From Staphylotrichum longicolle (lineage: Eukaryota; Ascomycota; Sordariomycetes; Sordariales; Chaetomiaceae): DNA of 64,000 nucleotides. A model generated the notes under the pieces. That model was not told where the DNA came from, did not search any database, and worked only from the letters and a program-made list of their open reading frames with translations. Made by a program: the position numbers and the translations under genes. This document shows positions 1-11,063 of the stretch, piece by piece. Location: the NCBI GenBank assembly GCA_019096155.1, contig JAHCVI010000001.1, positions 12,735,243-12,799,242 on the forward strand, given 5' to 3'. Position 1 is the stretch's first letter. Each line of letters opens with the position of its first letter.

Positions 1-2886
1 AGTTGGCTTCGTGGGTACTTCATGTTCTCAAAACTGAAGCGCCGACTTCGGACACACTGGCTTCGTTGGTCTACCCCAGAGCCAAGATCGCCACCGATGA
101 GAAGATGGTGCCATTGACTTTGAGTTTGGTATGCCAACCGACAATAAACTCGCGCTTCTCGAGCGACGCTCTCTCGTGGCGGCCTTGTCCACGCCTCCGC
201 TCGCGGCCGACCTCGGGCATATATGAGGTGGATCGTGAGCAAGGACGCCGAGATCCTTGTCGCCGCCGGGATGTGCACTTCCGCCGTGGCACCCATGGAG
301 AGCTTGTCGCTTGCCATTCAGCGCTACATTGAGGCGGCCCGCATTCTCGGCTCTGCGCCGCTTAAGCGCCCGCAGCTTGTGTCGAAGCGAAAAGTCAAGG
401 TATACACCTTCGAGACCAACGCATCACCGTCGAAGAAGGAGGTCACCAATGGCCTGGGCCCACCGTTCTCTGCTGAGTTGGTGAAGCCGGGAGATGCTGG
501 GGCGGATACCAGTGGAATGACCGGCGCGGACCCGAGAACGTTGCGTGTCATCCACACATCCTCCTTCTGCGTGCCGCTGAACCCGAAGTTCAGAGAACTG
601 CGGAACACAATTCACACACGGCTCTACAACATCCGAAGTTCTCTGGGCATTGATGGACGACCCGTGGCATTCAGGTATGCGCTGCTGCTGGAGCCTTCAA
701 CCGACCCGGGCGCGTTGGTCGCCTTCAGCAAGCAACTTGAAGGACTTGGTGCATTCGAGGCACCCAGCATGGTCATGGCTGAACAAGAGGGGCCCCTTCC
801 ACGCCAAAGATTGGAAATCCTTTTCCGCCGTGCTTAAGACCTGGTCTCCGAACTTCGATCCTTTGGCGAGCGTCCTCTATCGGCTATCGAGAGGAAGGAG
901 GTCGAAGTCCTCAATCTTCTCCGCGCCAAGCATACAGCATCTCTCACTCAGATGATGCTCGCCATCAAGCAGCTCAGCCTCACCGAGGCCCAGCACTCGA
1001 TCGAATCGCTCCAGATCGACCGTGCGTCGCAGGTATCTCAGCTGGAGTTCTATCTGCGCTTGGTCGGTGAAGATCCCAAGAAGAGAATCCCGTCGCCCAA
1101 AGATGCGTGGGAAGATATCGCACAAGATGTTGACGCTCCCAGCAAGGACGACTTGCGTATGTCGTCGTGTGAGCGGATGGAGATGGATTTGTCCACTGCG
1201 GCTGCCGCACTGCACATCGTCTCCGCCGGCATCGGTGGGTTGGTCGCGCCGCTCTGCGCCGTGCCCGAGGTCGAGACCATGGCTAGCCCCATGGGTGTTG
1301 GTGCCTCCATTGGATTCGGTGGCCGGCATCTCGCGGCTGTAGTTCAAGCCGGTTCGACAGCTCTGAAGATGCGGGCCATGGTCGTTGCAGAGGCGGGTGG
1401 GCTTGCGAGCCGGAAGGCGATGCTGAGCAAGCAGCTGCAGGAGTGCCGACTTCAAGCGAACGCCAAGGGCCACGAGATAAAGGCAATCGACAAGGAGATT
1501 GAGATGCAGAGAATCCGGGTTCAAGCCGCCGCAAAAGATATAGAGTTGCAACAGTCGAGGCTCGAAGACGCACGGCAAATGGAGGCTTGGTATCGGAGCA
1601 AGTACACGAATCAACAGCTGTACGGCTGGCTTGAAAAAGGGTTGTGGTCGTTGTACTACGAAGCATACACGTTGGTGATGGGTGCCGCCCGGAGAGCTGA
1701 GGGCTCACTTGCGTTTGAGCAGGGCCGTAAGGTGTCCATCCCAAGGCCCGCTGGATACTGGGACTCCTCGCGTGATGGACTCATCGCCGCAGACCATCTT
1801 TGGCTTGATCTCAAGCGACTTGAGTTAGCGCATACCGAGGGGCGAAGGCACGACTACCAGGTCATTAAGACCATTTCTCTTCTCCAGATCGACCCTTTGG
1901 CCCTCCTCCGGCTCCGGTTCACTGGCAGTACGACGTTCTCCCTTGGGGAGCACCTCTTCGACATGGACTTCCCCGGTCATTACATGCGCCGGATTCGTTC
2001 CCTGGCGGTCTCCATCCCAGCGGTCATTGGACCCCATGGCGGCGTCAACGCGACGCTCACTTTACAGAGCCACAAGTACAGGGTCGTAGCCAACGCGGTA
2101 AAGGGTGATGACTATCGTGCCGCGGATCGGTTCGCCTTCCGCTATGACCACGTCCCCATCTCCTCCGTTGCCATCAGTTCCGGCTCTCACGACGCCGGCG
2201 TTTTCGATCTATCACTCGCCGGTGAGCGATCCATGCCGTTTGAGGGCGCGGGCGCCATTTCCACATGGCGAATCGACCTCCCCACCGAAGTCCCCAAATT
2301 CGACTACGAAACCATCGGCGACGTCGTGTTCCACCTACAGTACACTGCTCTAGAGGGTGGCGCGTGCCTGAAGAAGGCGGCAAACGAGTCGGTGCGCAGC
2401 ATCGCGAGGGCTGTCCAGGCAGAGGGAGCCGGCCAGGACGGCTTCTGGGGCATCTGGGACTTGAAGAACGACTTCCTCAACGAGTGGCACGACTTCAGCT
2501 GGAGGTTGCTGCAAGCACGCGACAGCAAGAAGAAGGGAGGTGCCGCCGCGGTGACGGGGCAGCCGATTTCTCTGAAGCTGGGCAATCTGAAGGATCGGCT
2601 GCCCTTCTGGTCACGTCGCGAACCCAGCTTGGTGGTCAGGTCCGTGGCGCTCTTGTCCAAGAACACGAAGTTGGTGAATGCACTTGCCATCGAAGGCATC
2701 ACGAGCCAATCACTCGAAACGACGGATGTGGGAGTCTGCAAGATGCGGAGCTGGACAGCCCTGGCTGGTGTGACGAGCCTTGATGGGTGGGAGGTTAAGG
2801 TTGATAACAAGCTTGAGGTGTTGGGTGAGACAGAGGAGAAGGTGGAAAGTGTGTATCTGTTGGTGAACTATGCATTCAAGAAGTAA
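1..2886 (+). pseudogene. TcA-like (Tc toxin complex subunit A) C-terminal region, broken and cut by the window edge
   Basis: From about 223 to 2886 one frame encodes a protein resembling the C-terminal part of Tc toxin TcA subunits. In order there is a helical stretch, a long coiled coil (about 1390-1600), then the conserved block carrying the TcB-binding domain (about 1610-2420), followed by a charged tail of about 150 residues. In this family the pentameric TcA forms a pore-forming syringe that docks a TcB-TcC cocoon; related genes are known in some fungi. Seen directly: the frame is interrupted by an in-frame TAA at 835-837, yet family-like sequence continues without shift on both sides (838-951 is open and similar). 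Upstream of 223 coding-like sequence appears to scatter over other frames. The downstream open stretch from 952 is 644 codons. The 5' part lies outside the window. It could be a pseudogene, or an intron or sequencing error could be missed; I favour a decayed copy. Confidence 0.7.
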
Positions 2887-3194
2887 GGGGCGTGGGTAGA
2901 ACCCACAGGAAGGTGGACCGAACTCGGGTTCGCTTTCTCTTTCTTCATGCTCTGTTTCTGTTTCTGTTTTCCACTGCCCTAGTCGAGGTTGATTGAGAGC
3001 TACTACAAGTTAACCCTCGTCTGGCTTCTGCATAATGTAATGAGAAGCTCAACCTGTTCCTTCATTCCTATCTCTCTAGTTCCTAGGACAAGCTCTAAGT
3101 TTCTCAAAAGAGCCTTCAACACGTCCACGTCCTGATTCAAGTCTACGACTAGGTAAGACCTTCCTGCCCAGAGATCTGTCCCCATCCGTTCCGT
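2887..3194. other. intergenic stretch
   Basis: No gene is seen. It contains pyrimidine-rich sequence just after the TcA-like stop, consistent with a 3' UTR. Confidence 0.5.
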
Positions 3195-3845
3195 TCAAAG
3201 CCCATAAACCCCCACCCCAAAATTCCTCGGCCCAAACATTCCCACCTGCCCTCGGCGCCCTTGCCCTTGTCCCATACCACCCCCCTGATCCGCACCGCGG
3301 ACCTCTCCCGGGCGGAGACCCATGCCAAACATGCCCCTCCAGACCCCCCACACCGCGCGCCCGATCCCCACAACATATACCTTCACCACGAACCCGACCA
3401 CCCAGAGGATGCAGGTGCCGGCCATCCCGACAAACAGGCCCGAGGCGATGGCGTGGCCGGGGGTGCCGTAGAGGGAGGCGGGGAAGGGGTGTTGCTCGGT
3501 TTGGGCTTGGGTTTGAGTTGGGAGGGGGGTATCGATGTCGATATTAGATTTGGTGGTGTCGTCGTGTTTTCTCTTGAGGATCTTGAGGGGGTTATGGTTG
3601 ATGTCGGTGTCGGCGTCGATGTTGGCGTCGGTGTCGACGTGAATGTTGAAAGGGTGGATGGGGCGGCAGGATTGGTCGAGGTCGCGCTGCTCGGTCGCGG
3701 GAGAGAGGTCGGATTTGGTCGTTCCGGTGGCCGTGGTTGCAAGGAAGAGGATTATGGCAGAGAGGAGGAAGATCGTAGCGGTTCTTGAGAAGAGCGACCG
3801 GCGACGGAGCTGGCCGCCCTCCTGGAGGTTGTGATCGACGCGCAT
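3195..3845 (-). CDS. hypothetical small membrane protein
   Basis: An intron-free 216-residue reading frame from the ATG at 3845. The first 20 residues are basic, followed by a hydrophobic segment (about residues 23-41) that could be a signal anchor. A spacer rich in Asp, Thr, Asn and Ile follows, with a short imperfect repeat of alternating D/N-x-D/N. A second hydrophobic segment (about 132-156) comes next, and the tail is Gly/Arg-rich. No known family is recognised. The composition of the spacer and tail is low complexity, so the frame could be fortuitous, but the two membrane-type segments in one frame argue for a real protein. A non-ATG extension to 3914 is open and is not needed. Confidence 0.4.
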   Translation of the reverse strand: MRVDHNLQEGGQLRRRSLFSRTATIFLLSAIILFLATTATGTTKSDLSPATEQRDLDQSCRPIHPFNIHVDTDANIDADTDINHNPLKILKRKHDDTTKSNIDIDTPLPTQTQAQTEQHPFPASLYGTPGHAIASGLFVGMAGTCILWVVGFVVKVYVVGIGRAVWGVWRGMFGMGLRPGEVRGADQGGGMGQGQGRRGQVGMFGPRNFGVGVYGL

Positions 3846-4527
3846 TGCTACGACGCTGATCGGTCTTGTTCTGCTTCCTTCGAACACTTCGGCAGAGAAA
3901 GTTGTGTCAGTCACGATAACGAGATTGTGATGCTAAAGGAGAGATACGCTTCTGGGTTGCACCTTGGATGGGGTAGCTACCTATGAGGTTGGTTCGTTGA
4001 GTGGGTGAGGATAATAACAACAGACGTGAGCCGTTGTTGTTGTGTGTTTGAGAGGGAACAATCCTTGAACGGCGGGGACTGCCGCTCGCAGGTCTACCGT
4101 CGGCGGAGACAGTCTCGGCGTCGATGGCTGACGAGGGGTAACGAGGTGCGATGAGGATGAGATCCGAGCAGGTGATCGGCGGGGCGCGGTCGTCTCATCG
4201 ACTCCTGGACAAGTCATCATCCCTTGAACACTTCCATTTCGTAGTAAATGATTTCCTTCCCGAACGCAGATGACAACTAGAAACCTCGGTAAACCACGCT
4301 GGTCCGACGAGCAACGACGAATAGGAGTTGACTGCTCAGGTGAGACACTGCGTTGTCTCCGTGCAACATGGTCTCGCACGTCAATGAATGAGCTCATTTC
4401 TTGAAAAATGAAATAGTATTGTGATTGTGAAGCGGCTTTAGAGCCAAAGTTGGTATATAGAATCAAAAGGGTATCAGCGCAGACAAAACAACCCATCTTC
4501 CACACCCCTAAATCAAATATTAAGCTC
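3846..4527. other. intergenic stretch
   Basis: This lies between the 5' side of the small membrane protein and the 3' end of the fasciclin gene. No convincing coding region or RNA gene is seen. Confidence 0.5.
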
Positions 4528-5797
4528 TCAGAGCACAGCCATCATGGCACCCACCGCCAACCCAATCCCAACGCCAGCACCAGCCAGCCCCGTACACCTT
4601 GCAGGTGCGACGCCCGCGTTGCTCGACTTGGCACCCTGGCCGTCCCCTCCAGCCCCAGTCGCCGTGGGAGCGGCAGTCGGCTGCGTCACAGGGCAGCTGA
4701 CCGTGCAAGGCAAGTTTGAGGCAAACGGAGTTGGCACCGTCGTTCCCGTTGCTGTCGCTCCCGTGGGCGTAAATACGGGCGGCTGGGCGGTCGTGAGTGT
4801 CACATCCGGGCGGGAGTCGGACAGGTCGGGGCTGAGGACGTTGTCGATCATGTGGACTAGGCCGTTAGAGATCAGGATATCGGCTTGGATAATCTCGGCC
4901 GCGTTGACGAAGATGTAGTTGGTGTGGCGAGTGATGGTCAGCTTGTTGCCGTTGTCGGCGCTCGCGAGTGAGCTGGCGTTCTTGAGCTCCCACACATGGG
5001 TCAGGTTGCCGGGGACGATGTGGTAGCGGAGAATGCGCTTCAGTTTCTCCTTGTCCATATTCTCAAAGGTGCCGGCCAGCTGCTGAAAGGCGGCGTTGCG
5101 AGGGGCAAAGATGGTGACATCCTTTTGCCTGGCGAGCTCGCTCATCAGGTCTGTGGCGTACAGGGCACCAACAAAAGCCGTGAGGTCGTGGTAGGCGCTG
5201 CGAGCGGTCGAGTCGAGTGTTTCGGGGACACGCATGACGGAGTCAATCACCTGGACGAGGCCGTTGTCGAACTTGAGGTCTTCGACGAGGACCGTGCCGC
5301 GCGTGGCAAAGCCCGAGGTGAAGACCACCTCGCCGCCCGGCTGCTTGGTGAGAATCAAACGCTGCCCGCCAGTCACGGTGGAAAACTTCTCATCAGTCAA
5401 AGACGTCGAGGCCCAAATTGAGTCGCCCTTCTTGATTGAGGGCATGTCGATGGTTTGTTTGAGGATGTGGTACTTCAAGGTTGCCACGACCATGCTCTCG
5501 TTGTAGGTTTCCCAGTTGCCCAGTTTCATGAAGGCATTGTCATTGGGAGCAGCGATCGTGATGCCCTGTGGCAAGTTTGCAAAGATGTCGGTGTGGTTCT
5601 GCTCGAGTTAGTCACATCGACAGTTAAGGGGGACGGAAATAATCAGGAGCCGAGGCACACACTTTCACGAGACCACGAAATGTGGTGAGGTTTGCCTGTC
5701 CGGCAAGCACAGACTCCAGGTCGGCGGCCTGGACAACAGGAGTGAAGAGAAGAGTGGAAGCCACGGCCAGGAGGGCCGAGGAGAGCCAGCGGACCAT
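4528..5797 (-). CDS. secreted fasciclin (FAS1) domain protein, GPI-anchor type
   Basis: Two exons: 5797..5663 and 5598..4528, with a 64-bp intron (GTGTGT..CTAACTCGAGCAG), giving 401 residues. Exon 1 encodes a clear signal peptide (residues 1-24, ending VVQA). Two FAS1 repeats follow at about residues 27-170 and 180-315, each with the typical opening (FAPNDNAF-like, here IAAPNDNAF and IFAPRNAAF) and the closing YHI/L motif (YHILK, YHIVPG). A Thr/Pro-rich stalk precedes a C-terminal hydrophobic tail (GVGIGLAVGAMMAVL) preceded by small residues, as expected for GPI attachment. FAS1 proteins act in cell-surface adhesion and cell-wall interactions. The start is fixed by the signal peptide; the longest single-exon frame would lack it. 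Confidence 0.88.
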
Positions 5798-7216
5798 TTC
5801 GAATCAAAATCGAATGCAAAGTCCAGGAAATAGAAGGATCGTGTCGGTGGATAACCGGGAAGGAGTCAAGGAGCGAGAAAAAAAAGAAAGCTACAAAACC
5901 CGCCGCGATGGTCGACACCACGGCACAGGCACAGAACTAAATATTGGAAAAATGCGACCTGACGCTGACGAGAGGCACAAAAGGTTGCAAGCTGAGCCTG
6001 GCATGCAGCGGCCGCGGCGAGCCTTTTCATCTTGCTCCCGCACCAACACCATGCTGTCGCGCCTGCCGCGAACTGATGAGACCCTGATCGACCGAAATTA
6101 CACCCTCCCGCTGGGGATAGCCTGCCCGTTTGCGCTGATGCCAAGACGCGTCTGGATTGGCCGATGCTTGCGAAACGCAACTTTCCCGCGATCTCGACCC
6201 TTGCTCCCCCACCATCCGCCCCCTGCCACGCCACGAACCCGCTTGGTCTGGACTCTGCAGCCATTGGTTTCAGCATTTGCTGCATCTGGCTGGCCAAATT
6301 TTTTCTTCCAGGCACCAACATCAATAAAAGGACGTTCTGGCCCGGAGCCTTGGGTGCTAATCTCGAATGGTTAGCGCTACGTCAGATCGGACCGCGGTGC
6401 CGCTTTCAGCTTGGGCGAGGTTTTTGGAGATACGAGAGGAACAGTTGCGAACGGGGCGGCAAGTCTTGTTGGTGGCGGCGAGCAAACTTGTTGGTGGTGT
6501 TTCATGGAGACACGATGATGTCGACAGATAGTACGCAACACATACCACAGTCCAACATTTTGCGTGTGACAGATTCCAGAAGCTTGAGGCTGACACCACC
6601 AGCAAACGCAGCAAGGCAATCTGTGACCACGGGTACAATAGCACGGCGTTGTATTGGTAGGGGTTTGTTTTGGTTGAACCGGGAAAGCAGGTTGACAGAT
6701 TAACATCTCCAGCAAGCCAACCTTATTGCCGTTCCTGCATGGAAGCGCAGCCAACGGCCCCCAAGCTCGTGCGCCTCAGACGAGCCTTATCATCAGCTCC
6801 AACATGTGTTGGCCGCTGGAAGGGAAGAGCTGTTCTTAGAAATCGATCCCAAGAAGTGCACACCACCAATGCCCTTTCTGAGCTCGTACCACTCCCGCAT
6901 TAGCACCGCGCTACCTTGCTGCAGGATCGACCTCTAGGCCAGAAGGGGCGACAACGAAATGATCTCACGTCAGCATTGTTTGCCAGCAAAAGCTCAGCTC
7001 CTCAGCTGTCTCCACTCATTGAATTGGATATCAACAACACAGGTCTATTTGCTTTCTGTGGTGACGACCTTGATGAGGTTCTATGTTCAACTCGCCAACA
7101 AGCTCCCGAACCAAAACTGAAAGAGCCCCCAGACACGCTCGCCGGCTAGACTGACAAACTGACAAGCAGAACATCGGCCGAAAGTACCAAGGTAGCGCCA
7201 TCATCCCCTCTTAAAT
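5798..7216. other. intergenic stretch
   Basis: About 1.4 kb upstream of the fasciclin gene and downstream of the carbonic anhydrase gene. Open frames here are short and look random; no RNA gene or repeat is recognised. Confidence 0.45.
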
Positions 7217-8101
7217 TTAGCTCTCCGTCAAGTTGTAAATCTTCTGAATGTCCTTCAGGATCCCCTCAAAATCAATTTCGAGGTCCTTGAGCAGGCCATC
7301 GTGGAACCCAAACACCCAGCCGTGCACGATGGGGAACTGGTTCTTGGCGTACGACTGCTGCACGCTGGCCGTCTTGACCACGTTGCGGCACTGCTCGTAG
7401 ACGTTGAGCTCGACGAGGCGGTTGTAGCGGGCGTCCTCGTCCTTGATGGCGTCCAGCTCCTTCTCGTGCAGGCGGTAGACGTCGCGGATGTTGCGCAGCC
7501 AGGGGTTCAGGAGGCCCAGGTCCTTGGCCGTCATGGCGGCCTTGACGCCGCCGCAGCCGTAGTGGCCGCACACGACAATGTGCTTGACCTTGAGGTGCTC
7601 GACGGCGTACGTGATGACGCTCATGACGTTGAGATCCGTGTTGCAGACGAGGTTGGCGATGTTGCGGTGCACAAACGCGTCGCCGGGTTCGAGGCCCGTG
7701 ATCTGCTCGGCGGGGATGCGCGAGTCGCTGCACCCGATCCACAGGTACTCCGGGTTCTGCCCCGCCGACAGCTTGACGAAGAAGTCCGGGTCCTGGGCCT
7801 TCTTGTCCTTGGCCCAGCAGCGGTTGTGCTCAAAGACGCGGTCGTGCGTCTGGCGCAGGTAGTTGGTGATGTCCTTTTCCGCCATGGCGCGCCAGTCAAT
7901 CTTGGTGCTGGTGCTGGTGCTGGTTTTGGGCGTGTTTTCACTGGCCTGGGCCGAGGATGAAGAGGAGAAGAAGAAGGCCGGGGCGCTGGTGTGACGGGGG
8001 CCTGCGAAAATCGGCGACGATAATGTTGATCGCGCTGTCCGGGGAATGGTGCGTCGGTTGAGTGACTGCAGGAGCGTTGTGCCGACACGTGAGTTGAGCA
8101 T
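7217..8101 (-). CDS. beta-class carbonic anhydrase, probably mitochondrial
   Basis: An intron-free 294-residue protein from the ATG at 8101. The first 60 or so residues are rich in Arg, Ser, Thr and Ala with almost no acidic residues, typical of a mitochondrial transit peptide. The catalytic domain follows, with zinc ligands C124 (in CSDSR, with the D126-R128 dyad) and H180-C183 (HYGC), so the full beta-class Cys-His-Cys site is present. The enzyme interconverts CO2 and bicarbonate and supplies bicarbonate to carboxylases. The frame continues upstream without ATG, so 8101 is the first usable start. Length matches fungal Nce103-like enzymes with a targeting extension. Confidence 0.93.
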   Translation of the reverse strand: MLNSRVGTTLLQSLNRRTIPRTARSTLSSPIFAGPRHTSAPAFFFSSSSSAQASENTPKTSTSTSTKIDWRAMAEKDITNYLRQTHDRVFEHNRCWAKDKKAQDPDFFVKLSAGQNPEYLWIGCSDSRIPAEQITGLEPGDAFVHRNIANLVCNTDLNVMSVITYAVEHLKVKHIVVCGHYGCGGVKAAMTAKDLGLLNPWLRNIRDVYRLHEKELDAIKDEDARYNRLVELNVYEQCRNVVKTASVQQSYAKNQFPIVHGWVFGFHDGLLKDLEIDFEGILKDIQKIYNLTES

Positions 8102-9560
8102 GGCCGTCCCCTCTTTCAAGCTTTTGCTTCAGCTTTCTGCGTGGATGCGTCAGCGAGTCCGCGGAGTCAAAGGGGAAATCTCCACTGACGTAAAGAAAGC
8201 CTCCCACTGCCCCAAACCCCCAACCGTTCAGTTGTGGATCTCGATAGGAACCCTAACCCTACTCAGGGGAGTTTGGGCACTTGTTTCCAAGGAAGACGTG
8301 TCGTGGAGTAGACCAAGTTTGCTCTCCAATTTTAGAGCTGGCTTTGATCCAGTGCTGCTTGTGGCAAGGGATTGAGATAGTTACTCAATTCTATTTGACC
8401 GTTGTGAAGCGGCGAGCCATTTGAAGCTCTCCCCTCTTGAGTTCTCAACGGCACTTCGGATGGGAAACTTTGTTGAGTGGGGCGTTCCTCGGCTTCGATC
8501 CGATCGCGCCTTGGCGAGTAATTTGCAGCTCTTTCCCCCACAACACCTCCGCAACTTGCCTGTGATTTTGCCCATGGTCCTTTTCCCATGGCGTTCCCCG
8601 TTCAAGCCGAACACAATCGAAGCAAGGAACATCATTTCTTTGGCCCAAGACATTGACTGTAAAGCAACGGGTTCAGGTTTGAGTCTCATCGGCAGAAATT
8701 CTTCCATTTTTCCAACGTTCCCCTGACTTCTTGGCTGTGCAGCTTGTTTCTCAAGCTCCGAGACCGGCAACCTTTGTCCCGAGATCGCCAATGCCTTCTT
8801 TGCCGCCAATAACCGATGCTGGACAGCAATGGGGGTTTCTGTGAACAACAAGTTTGGGCTCTGGCCAAGCACCCCTAAAGTCCAGTTCAAGCCATTTCCC
8901 GGAGAGTTTGGGATCCATTCTACGGAAGAGATGAGCCGCTGGTGTCCTTCCTCCTCATGGTCACCTCAGATCATATCATGTTCAACTGCAGCCCAGGCTG
9001 GACCCCCTCAAACACGAAGGTTTGGCAGACTGGGCAGAGAGGGTACAGGGGTCGTCTCCTGGTCATGCCATTGGTACAGTCCCTTAGACACAGCACAGTC
9101 CTGACAGCGGCTCGACGGGATCATCCGCGGAAGTCGTATTCCATGTATGCCATGCTCATGCACTCATCAACACGACCAATGGCATCTCTCTATACAACGC
9201 ACGCTGACCCTCTTGGCCTCCATCCACCCGCCCATTGCGTTGCAGCAGGAATCTCCCTCACATACTCATTGGAACCTAGTTGAGTGCGTCTCAGTACGAT
9301 CTTTGATAGGGCGTGGCTCCGCTGGGCATGCATGACTACAACATGACGATGTGGAGTCGACGTATATGGCTCAAATGAGGCGCGGGGGTATGAGTGACGC
9401 CGGAACCACCGGAGAGGAGTACGAGGGATCGATAAATAGACCCTCCTTTCCCTCATCCCCCACTCTGGAAAACGGTTCCTCGCTTCCACCCGTCGTTCCA
9501 CCACATCCTACTACTACAGCCATACCGCCCAATACCAACAACACACCAGAGCAGTGTACG
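8102..9560. other. intergenic region between carbonic anhydrase and THI5 leader
   Basis: It holds the upstream regions of two divergent genes. A 169-codon frame on the minus strand (8381-8890) lacks any recognisable domain and is probably fortuitous. Pyrimidine-rich tracts near 9440-9480 may belong to the THI5 promoter or 5' UTR. Confidence 0.4.
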
Positions 9561-11063
9561 ATGCCCAGGCAAAAGCAATGGCACCTGTCGCAGGAACAAT
9601 ATCTACAAGATCAAGGTAACTTCAGGTAATGGAGCAGCCGGGTGTTCGGCAGCATTCCCTGTGGTCCCCCCTCTTCTCATGACTGCCCTGTCTTCGAGAC
9701 ATGGGTAGCCAGGTTAAGGGCGCCACAGCATGCTGTTCGATCTGAGAAATACCGGTAGAACTTGATCTGGATAATACCAGCGAAAGGACATGCTTCTCAG
9801 CCTCCCCTCCCCCAAAACAGTGCCAAGTTGGCACGCGTGAGTCGGAGCTGACGCTGGGCAGCTCGCGCTTTGATCTGTCAAGATGTCGACTGATAAGCAA
9901 CCTTCCTGACCAACTGGTGTGGTGCATCGAGTCTCTCGTCTTTTGCTCAAAACTAACCTCTGTCAAGGCACGCCACGCCGTACCACGCTCCGCTTTACCT
10001 GGCTCAGGCCAAGGGCTACTTCAAGGACGAAGGCATCAAGGTTGCCTTGCTTGAGCCCAATGACCCCAGCGTGAGTGCAGTGACGGACGGTCGGCAGACA
10101 GGAAACTGACAGTTTCTGCTCTAGGATGTGACTGAGATCATTGGCACTGGCAAGGTCGATCTTGGATTCAAGGCCATGATCCACACCCTTGCTGTACGTT
10201 TCGAGCTGTGCCATGCTAGCCTTCGAGTTTGCTAACTCCTTCGTCAGGCCAAGGCCCGCAACTTCCCGGTGCTCTCCATCGGCAGTCTTCTGGATGAGCC
10301 CTTCACCGGTGTGGTGTACCTCAAGTCTTCGGGCATCACCCCCGACTTCCGCACCCTCAAGGGCAAGCGCATCGGCTACGTCGGCGAGTTCGGCAAGATC
10401 CAGATCGACGAGCTCACCTCGCACTACGGCATGTCCCCCTCGGACTACACGGCCGTGCGCTGCGGCATGAACGTGTCCAAGGCCATCATCGAGGGCACCA
10501 TCGACGCCGGCATCGGCCTCGAGAACGTGCAGATGGTCGAGCTTGAGGAGTGGCTCGCCGCCCAGGGCCGCCCCAAGACGGACGTGCAGATGCTGCGCAT
10601 CGACGAGCTCGCCGAGCTGGGCTGCTGCTGCTTCTGCACCATCCTGTACATCGGCAACGAGCAGTTCATCGCCGAGAACCCGGACAAAGTCCGCGCCTTC
10701 ATGCGCGCCGTCAAGCGCGCCACCGACTTCGTCCTCGCGGAGCCGGAGCAGGCCTGGGCCGAGTACGTCGACTTCAAGCCCGTCATGGGCACCCCGCTCA
10801 ACCGCAAGATCTTTGAGCGCAGCTTCGCCTACTTCTCGCGCGACCTGAAGAACGTCCAGCGCGACTGGGACAAGGTCACCAAGTACGGGAAGCGCCTGGG
10901 CGTGCTGGAAGAGTCCTTCCAGCCGAACTACACCAATGGCTTCCTCAACTGGGCGTTCGACGCCGACTCGACGGACCCGTGCGGCGACCAGAAGCGCATG
11001 GTCAAGCTGCAGAAGGATGTTGCCCGCGCTGGCGGTTTCCAGCGCCTCAAGGTCAGCGCTTAG
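9561..11063 (+). CDS. thi5: THI5/NMT1-type 4-amino-5-hydroxymethyl-2-methylpyrimidine phosphate synthase, start exon disturbed
   Basis: Makes HMP-P, the pyrimidine half of thiamine, from PLP and histidine in a suicide reaction. Clear exons are 9968..10070, 10125..10193 and 10248..11063, with 54-bp introns between them. They encode the whole family body, including GEFGKIQIDEL and the CCCFC iron-site motif (10623-10637). The expected start exon, ATG 9883 to 9916 before a 51-bp intron, encodes the family N-terminus MSTDK but then lacks one base: it is 34 nt where 35 are needed, so that ATG is out of frame with exon 2. An alternative is open: ATG 9561, donor 9616, acceptor AG at 9896-9897. This joins in frame into TFLTNWHATPYHAP and replaces MSTDKI by an 18-residue leader. 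Either a consensus error or a real start shift would explain it. With the missing base restored the protein would be 340 residues, the usual length. Confidence 0.85.
9632..9797 (+). promoter_or_regulatory. TPP (thiamine pyrophosphate) riboswitch in the THI5 leader
   Basis: The conserved 3' half is explicit: TCTGAGAAATACC at 9741-9753, then CTTGATCTGG-ATAATACCAGCG-AAAGGA at 9761-9788, which is the TPP-aptamer signature. The 5' half, CCGGGTGTTCGGC at about 9638-9650, can pair its CCGG with ACCGG at 9751-9755 (P2). The roughly 90 bases between form the long variable P3 arm known from fungal TPP aptamers. Two candidate 5' splice donors sit just upstream (GTAACT at 9616, GTAATG at 9626), and an acceptor (TCAAG) ends at 9882 immediately before ATG 9883. 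This is the architecture of Neurospora NMT1, where TPP binding changes splice-site choice and exposes upstream ORFs, lowering expression. P1 was not resolved by eye. Confidence 0.92.

Noticed and set aside
8381..8890. 169-codon minus-strand ORF upstream of THI5
   Set aside because: No domain, signal or plausible composition; sits in the promoter interval and has competing frames.
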